Origin: Polytrichum commune | Lineage: Eukaryota > Streptophyta > Polytrichopsida > Polytrichales > Polytrichaceae | Assembly (NCBI GenBank): GCA_950295325.1 | Contig: OX485803.1 | Location: 22,260,001-22,324,000, forward strand | Direction: 5' to 3' | Length of the DNA stretch: 64,000 nt | In this document: piece by piece, positions 45,411 to 58,720 of the stretch | Layout of the letters: each line of letters opens with the position of its first letter | Numbering within the stretch: position 1 is the first letter of the stretch | The notes under the pieces: model-generated | Told to the model about the DNA's origin: nothing | The model's database searches: none | The model's input: the letters and a program-made list of their open reading frames with translations, nothing else | Made by a program: the position numbers and the translations under genes

Positions 45411-45769
45411 GCCTGGATTTTACATTGTTTTTTGATCCCCTTGACTCAACCCAATATTCAGCGGATGGGCTCCCAGGCCCACTGTTATTCCCGTTGTGGA
45501 ACGGGTGCGGGAGGCTGAATAATGTAAAGTTTGGTATTGTACAGTGAAGACCTAAACAAATTGTACAATGTCATGAACGTGTGTAAAGGTTATTCACATG
45601 ATGAGACATCGAGTCTTATTATGAGACATTCACAAAAGAGTATCACAAAGATATATTCAATAAAAACATTCAATTTTTTTTGACAAAATCTTTGGTTTAA
45701 AACTTACAACAGATAGCAGAGCCATCACTCATCTCCTATGTCCAATATGATTTGAGATTTTTCCTGAAC

Positions 45770-48700
45770 TCATAGTCGTGCAACACGGATGTTTCTCTTC
45801 GAATCCACCAGTTGTGCAACAACGGATGGGTCAGCTAGCGAGCTTACATCTCCCTGCAGATTGGGCATATAGACACAAATGAGAATATGGTTTCAAATTT
45901 CAAAAGTATTGAAGCAACCTCTTCAAAATTTTCACATCAATTACATCAAGCCAGCAGCAACCATCATTCAGAAACCCCACAAATTCAGCCTACTAGCATA
46001 TGAATGGTGTAGAGATATTACGAGGTCATTGAACTGATCAGCTGCAATTTTCCGCAGAATTCGTCGCATAATTTTTCCACTCCTTGTCTTTGGAAGTCCA
46101 GGAGCCCAATGGATCACGTCCGGTACTGCAAAGGATCCAATCTGTGATAGCAGTGTGCATGAGTATGAGTATACCAAGATTTAACCTATTACAAATCATT
46201 CGTGATAAAAATTGATCCAAAAGTGTACATAATATTTTAAAGATAACATCCAGTTAACTATCTAGGGAGAAGGTGCACTAGCATATGATTATATTCCAAA
46301 ATCCAACAAATACAAATAAAATTTGTCAAATTCTTCCACACACATAGAGTTCTTCAGGTAACTAGGCCATATCTGCTATTTCTCTAGATCTCTTCCTTGG
46401 GAAGAATATTTCATATTTGGATTTCAAAGATGTGACACTAACCTCTTTTCTCACACAATCCATGATCTCTTTCTTCAGTTTGTCAGATGGAGTAACACCT
46501 TCTACCAAGGTCACGTATGCATAGATGCCTTGTCCTTTGACCTGAGAATCACCCAGCGCTTTTTACTTTCAGAAACTGAGCAGATGATGATAATTGCAAG
46601 AAAAATAAGTGACAAAGATCCTCATCAAAGTCAAAGTGCTTGCATAATGAAATAAGTACTGGTCGTGTTTACATTAAGAAATATAAAGTTCTAAAAGTTC
46701 AAGTGGGTACAATGGTAATGTTCAGATATGTGATTACTGTAAGTTCACTAGCATAAGAGAAATTCATTGACATGAAAAATTACATCATGGTCAAAGGCTA
46801 CTGCAGCTGCTTCTGCACATAAGTGGTGAGAGTCCAGGGCTGATTCCACTTCACCGATACTTATCCGATGTCCACTGCCATGGTAGACTACTCGTTAATA
46901 CAAAATCTTGGCAAGAGCGATGTTTAGTCCCAAGTAACAATCTACACGAAAATTGAATCTGAATTTGGTAGATGTGAATGGCTATGTCCATAGACTTCGA
47001 CCAATAAAGATATGTGTATAATGAGAAGGTACATTGAGGTATCATGTAAGAAAGATCTGTGTATGTATCACCAGCTAATAGGAGAATACATGCAGAAGAA
47101 AGAACTAAATAACTTGTATGTTGCAACAATGCTGAAAGTCTCGTATCAATTCAAAGAAGAGTATCATACCTCACATTGACAACATCGTCCACACGACCTG
47201 TTAGAGTGATAAAGCCGTTAGCTTCTCGCTGACAACCATCACCGGTCACATACAGGCCTGGCCATGTTGTGAAATAAGTGTCCGCAAATCGCTTGTGATC
47301 ACCATATAGTGATCGAGCAATTCCTGGCCAGGCGCCCTTTATGCATAGATAACCCTCACATGGACCCTCTTGCTCCTTGCCTTGTTGATCCAACACAACT
47401 GGCTGTATCACACACAATTGACAGTTGGATCATGCGAATTGTTTTGTCAACCTCACACAGGAGATCAGATTATCCCCACAACTTCACGAAAATCGTGAAT
47501 ACTCTCACACACCACGCGCATTTAAGAATATATTAGACAGGGAAAACTATTTGATAGGTATTCGTCTCTACTTTCGTCACTTCCTCATTAAGATGATAAT
47601 TGTACTGATCAATCCTTACCTGAACACCAAAGAAAGGAAGAGTTGCGGAGCCTGGTTTCAAAGACCAAGCGCCTGGTAACGGACTGATCATTGTCCCTCC
47701 GGTCTCTGTTTGCCACCAAGTGTCGACAATTGGACATCTTCCCTCTCCAACTACTCTATGATACCATAGCCATGCCTTCAGATTGATTGCCTCTCCTACT
47801 GTTCCCAGGAGCCGTAGGCTTGACCGGGAGTGCTTCGTCACATGCTGCATGTACAAGGCAAGTCAGGATAGAAATCTGTGGTCCACAACACCTTCATCTG
47901 TTGATTTTCTAGTTATGGCCATGCAACGTGAGTTTTTAACTTCTGCATGCAATGTTCCTAATAAACATTTGAATAGAATCTATGTGAAATCAAGTGGTTC
48001 TCTTTAATAGAAAAAGAAAGGTCCAGTACCTTATCGCCCAGAGCTTCTAATGATCGTATGGCGGTCGGTGCAGTATAGAAAATTGAGACTTTGTGCTTCT
48101 CAATGATCTCCCACCATCTACTTGGAGTTGGGTACATAGGAACCTGTATGAACAAAATTTGAACATTGATCCAATTTAAGCAGCGATGATAATACCTGTG
48201 CATGAAAGACGTAGGAATAAAGTCTTTCATCTCAAGTGATGTATACATACCCCTTCAAAAACAACAATAGTAGCTCCATTGAGCAGTGGACCGTATGTGA
48301 TGTATGTATGTCCAGTGATCCACCCACAATCCGCCGTACACCTACAACAAGCATTGAGGCAAAACTTTGACACATTAAACATTTTCCTGAAATCAGATTT
48401 TAATCAACTAAATTATCCCTCCTTTATTCGAGGTGGAAAACTATTACAAGGTAGGAAAATTGAACCGCTTGCAGTGCAATGTAAGACACACCAGAAAATG
48501 TCGCCAGGGTGATAGTCGAACACATATTTAAAGGTGGTCGCAGCATAAACCATGTAACCCCCGACAGTATGTAGGACCCCCTGCAGTTAATATTCAGGAC
48601 TTAGAAGGTGTAATCAAGCAAGGCAGATATGACTCCATCGATCTTCCACCGTTCTGACAAACGCAGCCAAATCCCAGAGCCACATTAATAGAGCTTGTTT

Positions 48701-51700
48701 TACTATTACTTCGATGTGGGTTGCAAGGCATGGCATCTTAGATAACCATTCAAGTCGAAGAACCAAAGTGCGTACTAGTATTTGAGCTTGATAAGGAGAC
48801 GTATCAAATAGTTACCTTGGGCTTTCCAGTCGAACCACTTGTATACAGAAGAAATAGAGGATCCTCAGCCTCCATCCATTCAACAGGTGCTTGAGTGTTG
48901 CATTTACTTACTTCGTCCTGTCAGTGACCACTTTCATATATCTCCAGCCATACAGTTCGACTGCCATTCTATGGCTAGACTGTCTACTTTAATCAAAGAA
49001 CAGCGCTTAAATTCCAAAGAAAACATTGGTTCAGCCCTAAGATAAGATGTGCCTTCCGTAAAAGTACATATCAATACCTAATCTTTTAAATATGTGACGG
49101 GTCACCAACAGGTTCTAGAAACTATTAGAAGCTGTAAGGTGAGAAAATTTATCACCTGCCACCACAAATCACGTCCTTTCGTCCATGACACCTTATTCCT
49201 GGGTGCTGCATTTGAATTATCATACACCAAACAAGTTCCTGAACAGACAAACAATCATTGTGACCAATTGTCAAAACCCATAAATCGAGTAGACATGAAA
49301 TGAATCTCCTACTGTCAATCGCAAGCATACACAAACAAGTTAGTTTCTCCTGCCCTAATCCCTCACACTAAAAAATGGTAAAATCAGATCTGACTGCATT
49401 GTAAAACAAGACGAAATTTTTAAGAACATGTGAAAGGAGGGGCCATTGGCGACTCAAATATGATCTCACCAATTTGGAAATTTTCCTTGTCTTTGCACAA
49501 CTTGAGTGCTTCATCAACAATATTCTTCAGAGGTAAGACTTTGTTTCCTCGTTGCACAGCTGAGCATGTAAGGAGCACTTCTGACTGACAGTCGAGAATA
49601 CGACCTGCTAGAGAATCGGCACTATAACCTCCAAAAACCACCTGGCGTTTGAACACCATATTTTAGTCTTACGGATCCGTTCAGAGTGGTTCAGATGGAA
49701 TGTGAGGAAGTTTCCTATGATGCATTTCATTTAGTTTCGCAGACTGCTACTATAGTCGGCGGATAAACTATGGAAATGCCGGGCATTGAAAATAAATAAA
49801 GTTCCTCAAGAAAAAAATAAGATTACTTCCAGAAATTTGTTCACTCTATCAGTTTGCGTTGAATTCAATTAGGAGAAAAGCGAATGCTTGAGTAAGGACT
49901 TGTACCGAGTGAATAGCTCCGATTCTCGCACATGCAAGCATTGCCATAGGAAGCTCTGCTACCATAGGCATGTAGATGCAAACTCTGTCACCTTTCTTCA
50001 CTCCCCGCATCCGCAAAAAGTTTGCCAGCTGCGCAGATGTTAAAACTCGTTAGATCCCAGAATTTGTAAATAACGATTTGGTCACAGCGCTTGTTTAGTT
50101 GTCGCGAGAACCTTTCACTGCTAACACTGACGCAGGAGTAGATTACAATAAGTGTGACCTAAGACAGGTACCGGACTGAATACAATCTTCCACTAAAACA
50201 ACCACCTTCTAAGTTATTATTAATTGAATAATCGAAGACTATTCCAAGGTACCGGAAATTGCACATATACGCAAATTCGAGGGCAAATGGAGCAAGCGAG
50301 CAAGCTTACTCCTTGCTCACAGTGCAAGACAAAGTTGCACGCCAAAAGAGTCGTACCTGACAAGTTTGTTCGAGCACATCGTTGTATGTTAGGCGCTTCT
50401 CACAGCCCACTTCGTTTCCTTCCCACAATATTGCAGTCTGGTCACCACGTCCTTCTTTGACATGTTTGTCCAGGGCATTGTAGCAAACATTCGTGTACCC
50501 TCCTTTGAACCACTGCAGACGATAGGTCCAGTCAGAAGAACATGTCTATCACTCCACTTTGTGATGGACACTTTGAGGACCTTCCAAAGCAGCACAATGT
50601 CAAATTTGACTCTTCAACTGTATTTAGTCATAAATATTGATAAATGAAGTTTGCTAATGCTATTTGCTGATTCTCACCTCAATAAAGACTGGGCCCTTTT
50701 TGATGTCGAAATTATAATTGCAAATAGGCTTCGAAGTGTCCCACTTGCGTTCCCAATGAAATGCACTGGCGATGTTTCCCCAAAATCTGGAAGGATCCTC
50801 GATAGATTGCTTGTACATTTCCTCATACTGCAAAATTCCAACGTAACGTCAAGTTCAAATAAGAATAGCTTATAACATCACAATGATCACAAGAAGATGA
50901 AGAATCTCATTAATATTCGACAACTCGAGGCACTCCCACAGACAAGCAACACAACTACAGTATTTAAGTGTTACGTTGAAAATGTGGTACAATCCATGAT
51001 TTACAAATACGGAGTTTCATAGCTACCATTCTCTAAGTTCAAGCAAGGATTACAAGACCGTGTGGAATTAGGATGTTACACACTGTTCTTTTCCGACGAG
51101 ATCAACAAAGTCAGAAGAAATGTATCTAACTTATATTCCTTATTTTCAAATCCTTCACCAAGGCACTTGTACCTTTGCCTGGACTAATTTTGAGCAGTCG
51201 TGTAAATAAATGTAGCCAAATAAATAGAGCACAAAATTCACCTTGCACTATGATGTTCTACTCTCCTTCGTCACTGGATTCTAATAACTTTTGTCGTCCA
51301 ACTTACGCTATAGCGACTGTGATTTAACAGTTATGAATTCTTTTTCCGGTCATAAATGAAAATAACACCTACTAGATTACAACATAAGCACGGGTTGCTT
51401 TATCTCCGCAAACTGATTTTCCAAGCACGGAAATCTCTGTATGTCCATTCACTTGACGACTTCAGAGCGTTGTTCACAAGACAATCAAAAAATTAGAGCT
51501 CAAAGCCTACGACTCATTCGTCCTCCATAATCACTTAAACGCACACTCCTGAATGAACTACAATGAGAAAATTCCCGTGCGCGACACCATTCCTAAAAAC
51601 AGAGAGCATCGTAGTCTAAAATCAGGGATAACAAACAAGGTTATGCTTCCTAACAAAGGTTTGATCATAGACAGAGGCACGACAATTCTGTCAATATCAA

Positions 51701-52702
51701 ATCATTTGGCGACTTCGCATAGGTTCACATGACGATCAAGAAATTAGAGCTGAAGGCCTGCGACTCATTCGCCCTCCATAATCACTAAAACACACACTCT
51801 GGATAAACTACAAAGAAAAATTCACGTGCGCGACACCATTCCTAACGAGTGCATCGTTTTATAAAATCAGGAATAGCAAACAAACTAATGCTTCCTAACC
51901 AAAAAATTGACTCGAAACTCCTCGAGCACAGGCACGCACGAAACTTCTTTCAACATCCGTTCACTTGGCAATTTCGCCGAATTATTCGCAACACAACGAA
52001 AGTTTTTAGAGCTGAAGGCCTACGACTCAGTCGTCCTCCATATTCACTAAAACGCACAGTCTGGATATTCTACTCCTAACTCGTTAACTGACGTCCGGAA
52101 TAACACAATGAATCATGCTTCCTAACAAAATTTTGACGCGAAACTCGTCGAGCACAGACAGGGCAGCAATATCCATTCACTTGGCGACAAGAGGATCAAG
52201 AAACTAGAGCTGAAAGCCTACAACTCGTTCGTCCTCCATAGTTACTGAAACGAACACTCTCTACAAAGAGAAATTCCCGCGCGCAGCACCACGCCTAACG
52301 AGAGCATCGTAATTTGAACTCGGGCAAAACAAAAACAATAATGCTTGCTAACAAAAAATTCACGCGAATCTCCTCGAGCACGCACAGACACACAGAGGCA
52401 CGACAATTCTGTGTCCTCTGCTTGACCAACGCCAATTCCCACTACCGCGACGACAGAATTTCAAAATTCAGAGAAATGGAAGAAAAAAGAAACTGATTCC
52501 GCACCTGCTTCCGCGAGGAGATCAACGCCTTGGACTGGAACTCCTTCGGCACAGGCACGAGGCCTCTTTCCTCCCGCTGCTCTGTGCCTGCGCAATTCTG
52601 GCGGCCGAGCGAGCTGTATTGCCTCGCCGCGCCAGCCACAGAGTCCACCATTTGACGCATACCGCTGATTGCTCGTCTCTGCATCCGATCCTCGTCCGCC
52701 AT
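45770..52702 (-). CDS. ACS: Acetyl-CoA synthetase (acetate-CoA ligase, AMP-forming)
   Basis: Sixteen exons join in frame through GT-AG introns to 709 aa: 52702-52505, 50827-50678, 50512-50357, 50028-49906, 49641-49470, 49238-49156, 48917-48816, 48580-48492, 48341-48251, 48143-48030, 47844-47620, 47402-47170, 46874-46784, 46541-46443, 46141-46022, 45853-45770. The enzyme makes acetyl-CoA from acetate, ATP and CoA through acetyl-AMP. ANL-superfamily motifs are complete: [10 protein letters not shown] at 319-328, WWQTETGG at 469-476, TGD at 554-556, [15 protein letters not shown] from 569, and the catalytic Lys of TRSGKIMRR at 665. Length fits plant ACS, which is plastidic in angiosperms. The first 66 residues are divergent, with no clear transit peptide from this start. 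The frame stays open upstream of ATG 52702 without another ATG, so an unseen 5' exon is possible. Confidence 0.93.
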
Positions 52703-53000
52703 AGCTTCAAATTGCGGCCTAAATTGGGCACACTGATCCAGCAAGTGCTTCTTATACAAGGGAGTGGCCGCTGAGGTGCGAACAAGTGCGAAAAATAAGG
52801 AGGTGGTGGACTTCCCAGACCCATCCAGATCCCATTCCAGGTCCCTCCCATCTGAGGTCTCGTTCTAGGTCTCGTCCAGCTCACCATGTTGTGGACTTTC
52901 GGAGGGAGCTTAGGACTCGATGGTGGTGCACTGGCGAGGCTAGCCGAGGTCCCGTTCGAGGTCCCTTCCACATCAGCGCGTTGCGGATCTCAATGGACGG
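52703..53000. promoter_or_regulatory. Presumed ACS 5' UTR and promoter
   Basis: GC-rich compared with its surroundings and immediately upstream of ACS exon 1. It contains repeated GGTCTCGT/GGTCCC(T/G) phrases near 52840-52970. No TATA box was identified. Assignment rests on position only. Confidence 0.3.
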
Positions 53001-53179
53001 GATAGAAGGGCCTTCGCAATATCCTCTAGTTGTGACAAAGCATCTGGACACTTGGACAGATATGCGGAACCATAAGTGGGAAACCAATCCACTAAGGCCT
53101 CCATAGTAATTCTATCCATTTTGAAATGTGAATTCACCTTTCTCTCTCTACTTTCTCTGATAAAAAGTGCAATCACTAC

Positions 53180-54405
53180 ATACTTAATCCGATGTTATCC
53201 TTTGGTTTGCCATAACATGACATGGCTCCTTGGTTGCGTTCTATGCGACCATGTATCACATGAGCATAAGCTTCTTTTTTTTAATTCCGGGATTCCCCGT
53301 TTCTGGGGAGCACTCAAACTATGTGTTGTGAACTTTTCGACAAAAAAAATTGGATATATAAGAGTTTTTTAATCGCAACCTCTTTCTTCCGAAACACGCT
53401 TTCTCTTGATAATCCAATGCATCTTTTCCAACGTAAAAGACTATCCAAAGCAAAGGATGAAACAACATCGTGCAGTTGGTCTCCTACTTTCATTTGAATT
53501 TCTTTTCACCAACCTATTCCATTTGGAGAATTGTCGATGAGCCCTTTATTGTTGGATTATAATCATCCCCCTTCAACTATACTATTTACGGTTATTAGTG
53601 TGTGCTACATAATTTGTGGAATACCTATGGTATTCATCATCTACATACATAGTGGGTGTGCAGCCACACTACTCATCATCACAATTGACATGTCGCAACC
53701 CACAATGGTTGTATGGTGTACATAAATTGGTATTTTATTAAGTGAATATTATTTGTTGTAAAGTAGCGCATGGATGTTTTAATATAACTTTATAATTTAA
53801 TAACTCCCTATAACAGTTGTAATTCATTGTCAAAAAAATCATGGCCCATGAGGTTTTATTTTGTTCTAAAGAAATCAAGTTTTAAATAAACATCATAGAT
53901 GATCTATTATTGTCAAATTAATTGTATTTTTATTTAATCTCCATGTAATATATGTTTCATTATTTGATTACCGAACAATTTGTTACATGAAGATACTAGA
54001 TATAATGTAACATAATCACCACTAAGTATACTCTCAATATGAATATTACATGGATAACTTCAATAGTTTTGTGATACACCTAATTGTCACATAAACTACA
54101 CCGGTTATTCTTTCAAGATCTCTTCTTAAATCCTTAGTACTTTCGCCATTATCATGCTCTAAGAACTCAAATATCTTCACCTTCTATTTATCATGTACCA
54201 AAGTCCACATGAATGAGAAATCCTTTTGAGGTCTTGAATTTGCTTTCTAGAAAGAAGCCTCACATCCTCCCATTTCATTTGAGTGGTGATAGGTTTTGTT
54301 ATGGTGTTAGATTGAGCTACATTAGGTCCTACTAATTGAAACAAAATTATTTTTATTGGGTTTGTGGGCTTAGTTACCTCACATTTGTGGAAGAGTCACT
54401 GGTAG
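53180..54405. other. AT-rich intergenic DNA
   Basis: No gene or repeat recognised. Confidence 0.5.
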
Positions 54406-54706
54406 ACACTGCACCAAGTAGTCCTATCAGTGTGGATGGAAAATTAGCGTGGGCCACACTAATTTTCTATTCAAAGTGGAATTAACATGGGTCAAGTCCC
54501 CCAGGTATTTCCTTAAGTCTTCATGAAGACTTCCAACATAAGACAAAAGTAGCACAAAATAAAATAATCATCCACACTATTTTTTAAGAAAAAAAATCAA
54601 TGTGACCCACGCTAATTTTATATTAGAATTTTAACATGGGTTGAAAACTATCGTGGGTTCTATAAAATTATCGTGACTCATTGTAATAGGACTATTTAGT
54701 GTAGTT
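54406..54706. mobile_element. MITE-like element of about 300 bp
   Basis: Imperfect inverted ends: left CTGCACCAAGTAGTCCTAT and right (inverted) CTACACTAAATAGTCCTAT. The left half contains a hairpin, GAAAATTAGCGTGG pairing with CCACACTAATTTTC, at about 54439-54467. The target duplication could not be fixed, so the superfamily is open. Confidence 0.5.
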
Positions 54707-57384
54707 TCCAAAACACATTGGCTTTCTATGTCTCCCTCAATTTGTATCCTCCTTGACCTGCTTGTGAAACTTATCTCAAAGCGAGAGATTTCACCAACGC
54801 GATATCTTAGGGTTAGTTTCCATGGAAATTGTTCGCCCACCATATTCTAGTGGAAAGTACATGTACATGCTAGCATCTACATTACCACTAGAAAACTAAC
54901 ACTTTTTGTGGCCGATTTGTCAAACACCTTTATATTTCCTCATCTTATTTTATCCATCATCCTTCCCTTGAAATTGTGGATATTTGAGAGGGCACCACGA
55001 CGTTCATGCCTGTTACTTATTTAAGCAACACTCAATAGACTATGCAGCAAACCCATGTCAGCGCGTTGAATCACCCTGCTTCAATGGCTTGTAATAAATA
55101 AACATTCTTGAGATTTTATTTTATTTTGCCACATGGCTGTCTAATGTTGCTTGAGACCAGCTCAAATCCGACCTGGAAATTTACAGTTCAGCAGTGTAGA
55201 TTGAAAGAAAATTATTAAAAATTAAAACCAGAAAGCACCTTGTGTGCGTTATTCAATACTTCCCAGTTTGGAGAGTTTTGGGTACACTTTCCACTTTCTA
55301 AAGCCACGTCCTCTACACGCAAGTAAAACTGGGCATCGTAACATTCATGGGAAGAAAATTTAAATATAAATAAATATAAATATAAATTCATGAACATCTA
55401 TTTGATGTAGATGACTTGTATAGCATCTGAACGGATGTCCGGGAAGAACCGGCGGTTAGTTGCAGATGAACCGGTTGAGTTTGAGAAATAACCGGTTGAA
55501 GTTCAAGAATTCGGGAAATTTACTATCATTTTAGAGGAATCTATGGAATATACCTCAAATAGATAAAAGCAAATAAGGAAGATGTCAATATGTAACTAGT
55601 TGGATGTAGAATCACTAGGATCTTGACTGAGGGGCTGATCACACCATTTAGTTCTAACAACATCCGACAACGTCTCCGACTGTAATAGTGTGAAAAGTGG
55701 TGGGCCAACATCTATTCTAATTATAATTCCCAACAAATTCATTGTTGGAACCGGACAAAAAGTTTGATGTGATCGATGCATGACTATGCCCAAAAATTTC
55801 CCGAGCTCTGATCTGAATGCACAACATCTTGACTAAACTAACTGCACTTATTTGTCATTTCTATAAATCTGACACTATGTCCACTGGACCTCCACTAAAT
55901 GTATTTGCACGAAAAATATCCAAGAAAAATATGCATATAGATCTTTATTATGGTATTTTAGTAAAGAATGGTTTTTGTTATTATTATTATTATTATTATC
56001 ATCATCCAAGCATATGTTGTGATTGAGTTACCCAATGGCACCCAAGTCCAAATCCCACATTTCAAGGGAATTGTGGATACATACTATAGAGAAAGAATAT
56101 GTATATGCTTAATTACCGCAGTTGTTATGTTCCACATTGGGATGACTACAGTAAATGAGCACTTTTGGAGGAATAGGCGATTACCTGAATTGGTAAGTAC
56201 AATGAGGTAGGCAAACAAGTTAAGTAGAGGAAATTGCCAAGGTTTGTAAGAGCAAGGTGGAAATTGTTTGTGTGCAATGAAGTACATCATGTATGGTATT
56301 TAGTGTCATGACAATGCGTAATAGTGTCACTTAGCCTGTTTTGAGGCGTATGCTAGGTTACACCAATGACCAACAACTTCAACATTAGTGTCACCTTATG
56401 ACACTTGGCGTTCAAGTGCGCTTACTAATATCTTGGCGTGAGTATGTTCAATAGAGTGATGAGGTGTATACCTATGTTACACGATCATGGTCTACAAGTT
56501 TGACTACAATGGACACAAATGTCACTTGACGTTTGTATACTCGAGAATATCTTCCTCTTGCATACTAAAATGTAAACACGTGACACTTGCCATTAGTGTA
56601 TGCTCAATAATATCTTCCCGTTGCTTACTAGAAACGCAAAACTATCATCTCAAGTACCCCAATGTGTTAGATGTCATAACGTATATAAATTCACTTAAAG
56701 AGTTACTTATGTAGATTGAATAGTATCGTATTCCCAATTAGTGGACATGAGAATTTGAGACCTCTAAAGCATCTGGTTTAGGCCCTTTACAAATAGTGTA
56801 CATGACCTTGAATACCATAAACGGTGTACTATAGTTGGAAGCAACATCAACCACTAACAATTGAATTCAAGATGGAATTTCCAACATCCCATTTCATATG
56901 CACAATATAAGGTAGATGGATCTTAAAAAGGTTACTTTTTCCGAATAGCCCACTTCTCCTAGGACGTCAACCACGCAATTAGCAAATCCACATCGAGGCC
57001 ATAGCCACTGCCTAACTTCGTTGATTATCATTTATAGAGTTTAGAATGGTTACCATATTTTATGCATGCAAATGGTTAGTCCAATCTCTTTCAAAACAAG
57101 GTCTTTTGGTCTATCTTTAAAAGGAGGGAAAGAAAACGTTGTACGCGCAAGCAACTAGAGGAAATGCATCTTGTCCAATTGAGAGAGGCGCTTATTTATT
57201 CACAACACAGTTCTTCTCAAAAAGTCTTGAGCATCACCCTCGAAGTTGCCCTCTTAACTCTCACGAAGCTGTTTCGATATGTACATGGTCTCACAAATTT
57301 TACACAAGGCTGCATTGCGATCACATTTTCTTCTGATGTTTTGTTTAAAAAACACGGAAGGATTTCTTCACTGATTCCCTTGAT
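54707..57384. other. AT-rich intergenic DNA
   Basis: A TTA microsatellite lies at about 55977-56000. CCGGTT-type phrases recur at 55450-55495. Otherwise nothing recognised. Confidence 0.5.
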
Positions 57385-57633
57385 TCACTTGACGTCCTCC
57401 TCAGCATCTTCCACCTTGTGCAGCTTGTCAGGGTTGCGCGCATACTCCTTGCCGCGGCCCTCGTCGACGACAATGAACTTAGGATGCGCTTCGCTGGCTC
57501 GTGTGCCATCCCGGTCATGTGTGAGCTTCTCTATCACATGGCCCTCGCGATGAGCCACCCGAGAGTTCCATTCCACATGGTCTCCCACTTTCAGTTCTTC
57601 ATTCTCTGTTGGCTTCGTTTCCTTCGATGCCAT
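57385..57633 (-). CDS. Hva1/DUF2945 TUDOR-type small protein
   Basis: An 82-codon intronless frame starts MASKETKPTENEELKVGDHV and ends EEDVK. The core matches the hypervirulence-associated TUDOR family (DUF2945): VGDHVEWNS, then GHVIEKLTHD, then SEAHPKFIVVDEGRGKEY and a terminal NPDKLHKV. Length is normal for the family, which is usually 60-90 aa. These proteins are common in bacteria and fungi and scattered in plants; the biochemical role is unknown, and the fold suggests a small beta-barrel binding module. Base composition is much more GC-rich than the surrounding DNA, as expected of a coding exon here. The start is the first ATG, and no signal peptide is seen. Direction and frame are well supported. 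Confidence 0.75.
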   Translation of the reverse strand: MASKETKPTENEELKVGDHVEWNSRVAHREGHVIEKLTHDRDGTRASEAHPKFIVVDEGRGKEYARNPDKLHKVEDAEEDVK

Positions 57634-58213
57634 ACCAGAATGATTAGAATCGCTGGTTAGGGTTCCAGTTCGATTGAAGCAGACAAAGTTTGGTCGCTAT
57701 GAACTTTCAGTATGATTGCTGAGTTTGACGCTCCAATCAACGTTTGGAGATCGGTTCCTGATTCACATGGCCATGCTCGAGCATGTTCATATTGTCAATC
57801 ATTTACACTCACGAAGTATGCCAAGAGCAGACTGCATCTCATTGCAATGACCCCTTTCCAATGCATTGAACCCTCGACATCGAAACAGGTCAGCAAGTTT
57901 TCGGAAACTACTAATTACGCGGGAAGGTATAAGACTGCACATAACATCGTCATCAAGAATTAAGATTAGCAATTGAGGTGCGTCCTAATTATGTGCATGG
58001 AAATTGCGGGGGCTTTGAAGGTTTTTTGAATCGTACGCAACTACGCTCTGACTTATGGTAGCCAATGCTTTTGCATTTCTGTTGTTATGTAACAACATGG
58101 CAGACACGAAGACAGGTCGTTGAAATTCGTCAGTATTAACACCTGGTAATTTCTATGACACGAAAATTGAATACACATGATCCTATCATCCTGATGAAAC
58201 AAACCCTACCTGA
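57634..58213. other. Region upstream of the TUDOR gene
   Basis: Presumed promoter of the minus-strand gene. No element could be assigned. Confidence 0.4.
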
Positions 58214-58720
58214 CTAATTATCTTCCAAGTAAAATCTCACTGCCGACCTTATCTCGGTTAGGTAAGATAGAATGTCGGATGAGGATGGGGGTTCAACAAG
58301 ATCTTGAGATCCCAAACAACTAGAAACTCGGGTGGCGAAATGAAACAGAGCACCTACTCTGGGGAGTCCAAGAAACACACCACGAACCTGCACAGCGGCA
58401 CCGAAATCACCCTCCTCGAATGTCGCGGAAATCCACAGACTCGAACTCACCGACCGGAGTACCAACCCTCGCCTGTCCGATGCGACAAAAAAAGCCCCGT
58501 TCCGCAAAGCGCAAGGGATGGTTGCAAAAAGCAGGGGGGATTTTGGAGAAATGTGCAGAGCAGGAGCGAGATCCAGGCCGAATTCGCATGCGCGAAGCGG
58601 AGTTGCATCATTTCTCGAGCGAGGTGGCCTCCGTCATTGCAGGCGGCGCGTGGGAGAGTCTTGAGGGGCAAACTGGAGCTTCCGGCTCCCTCCACGTGTC
58701 CCTAGTCTTGTTCATTTAGA
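58214..58720. other. GC-rich segment with overlapping frames, unassigned
   Basis: A sharply GC-richer island within AT-rich DNA, open on both strands (minus 58507-58214 and 58695-58447; plus 58304-58705 and 58420-58719). No frame matches a recognised family. It could be a first exon or promoter of an unseen gene, or a decayed element. Confidence 0.3.

Noticed and set aside
52973-53176. Harbinger transposase fragment (HFKMDRITMEALVDWF on the minus strand)
   Set aside because: Weak resemblance to an N-terminal motif only, with no further domain.
58214-58719. A gene in the GC-rich island
   Set aside because: Four overlapping frames on both strands with no domain to choose between them.
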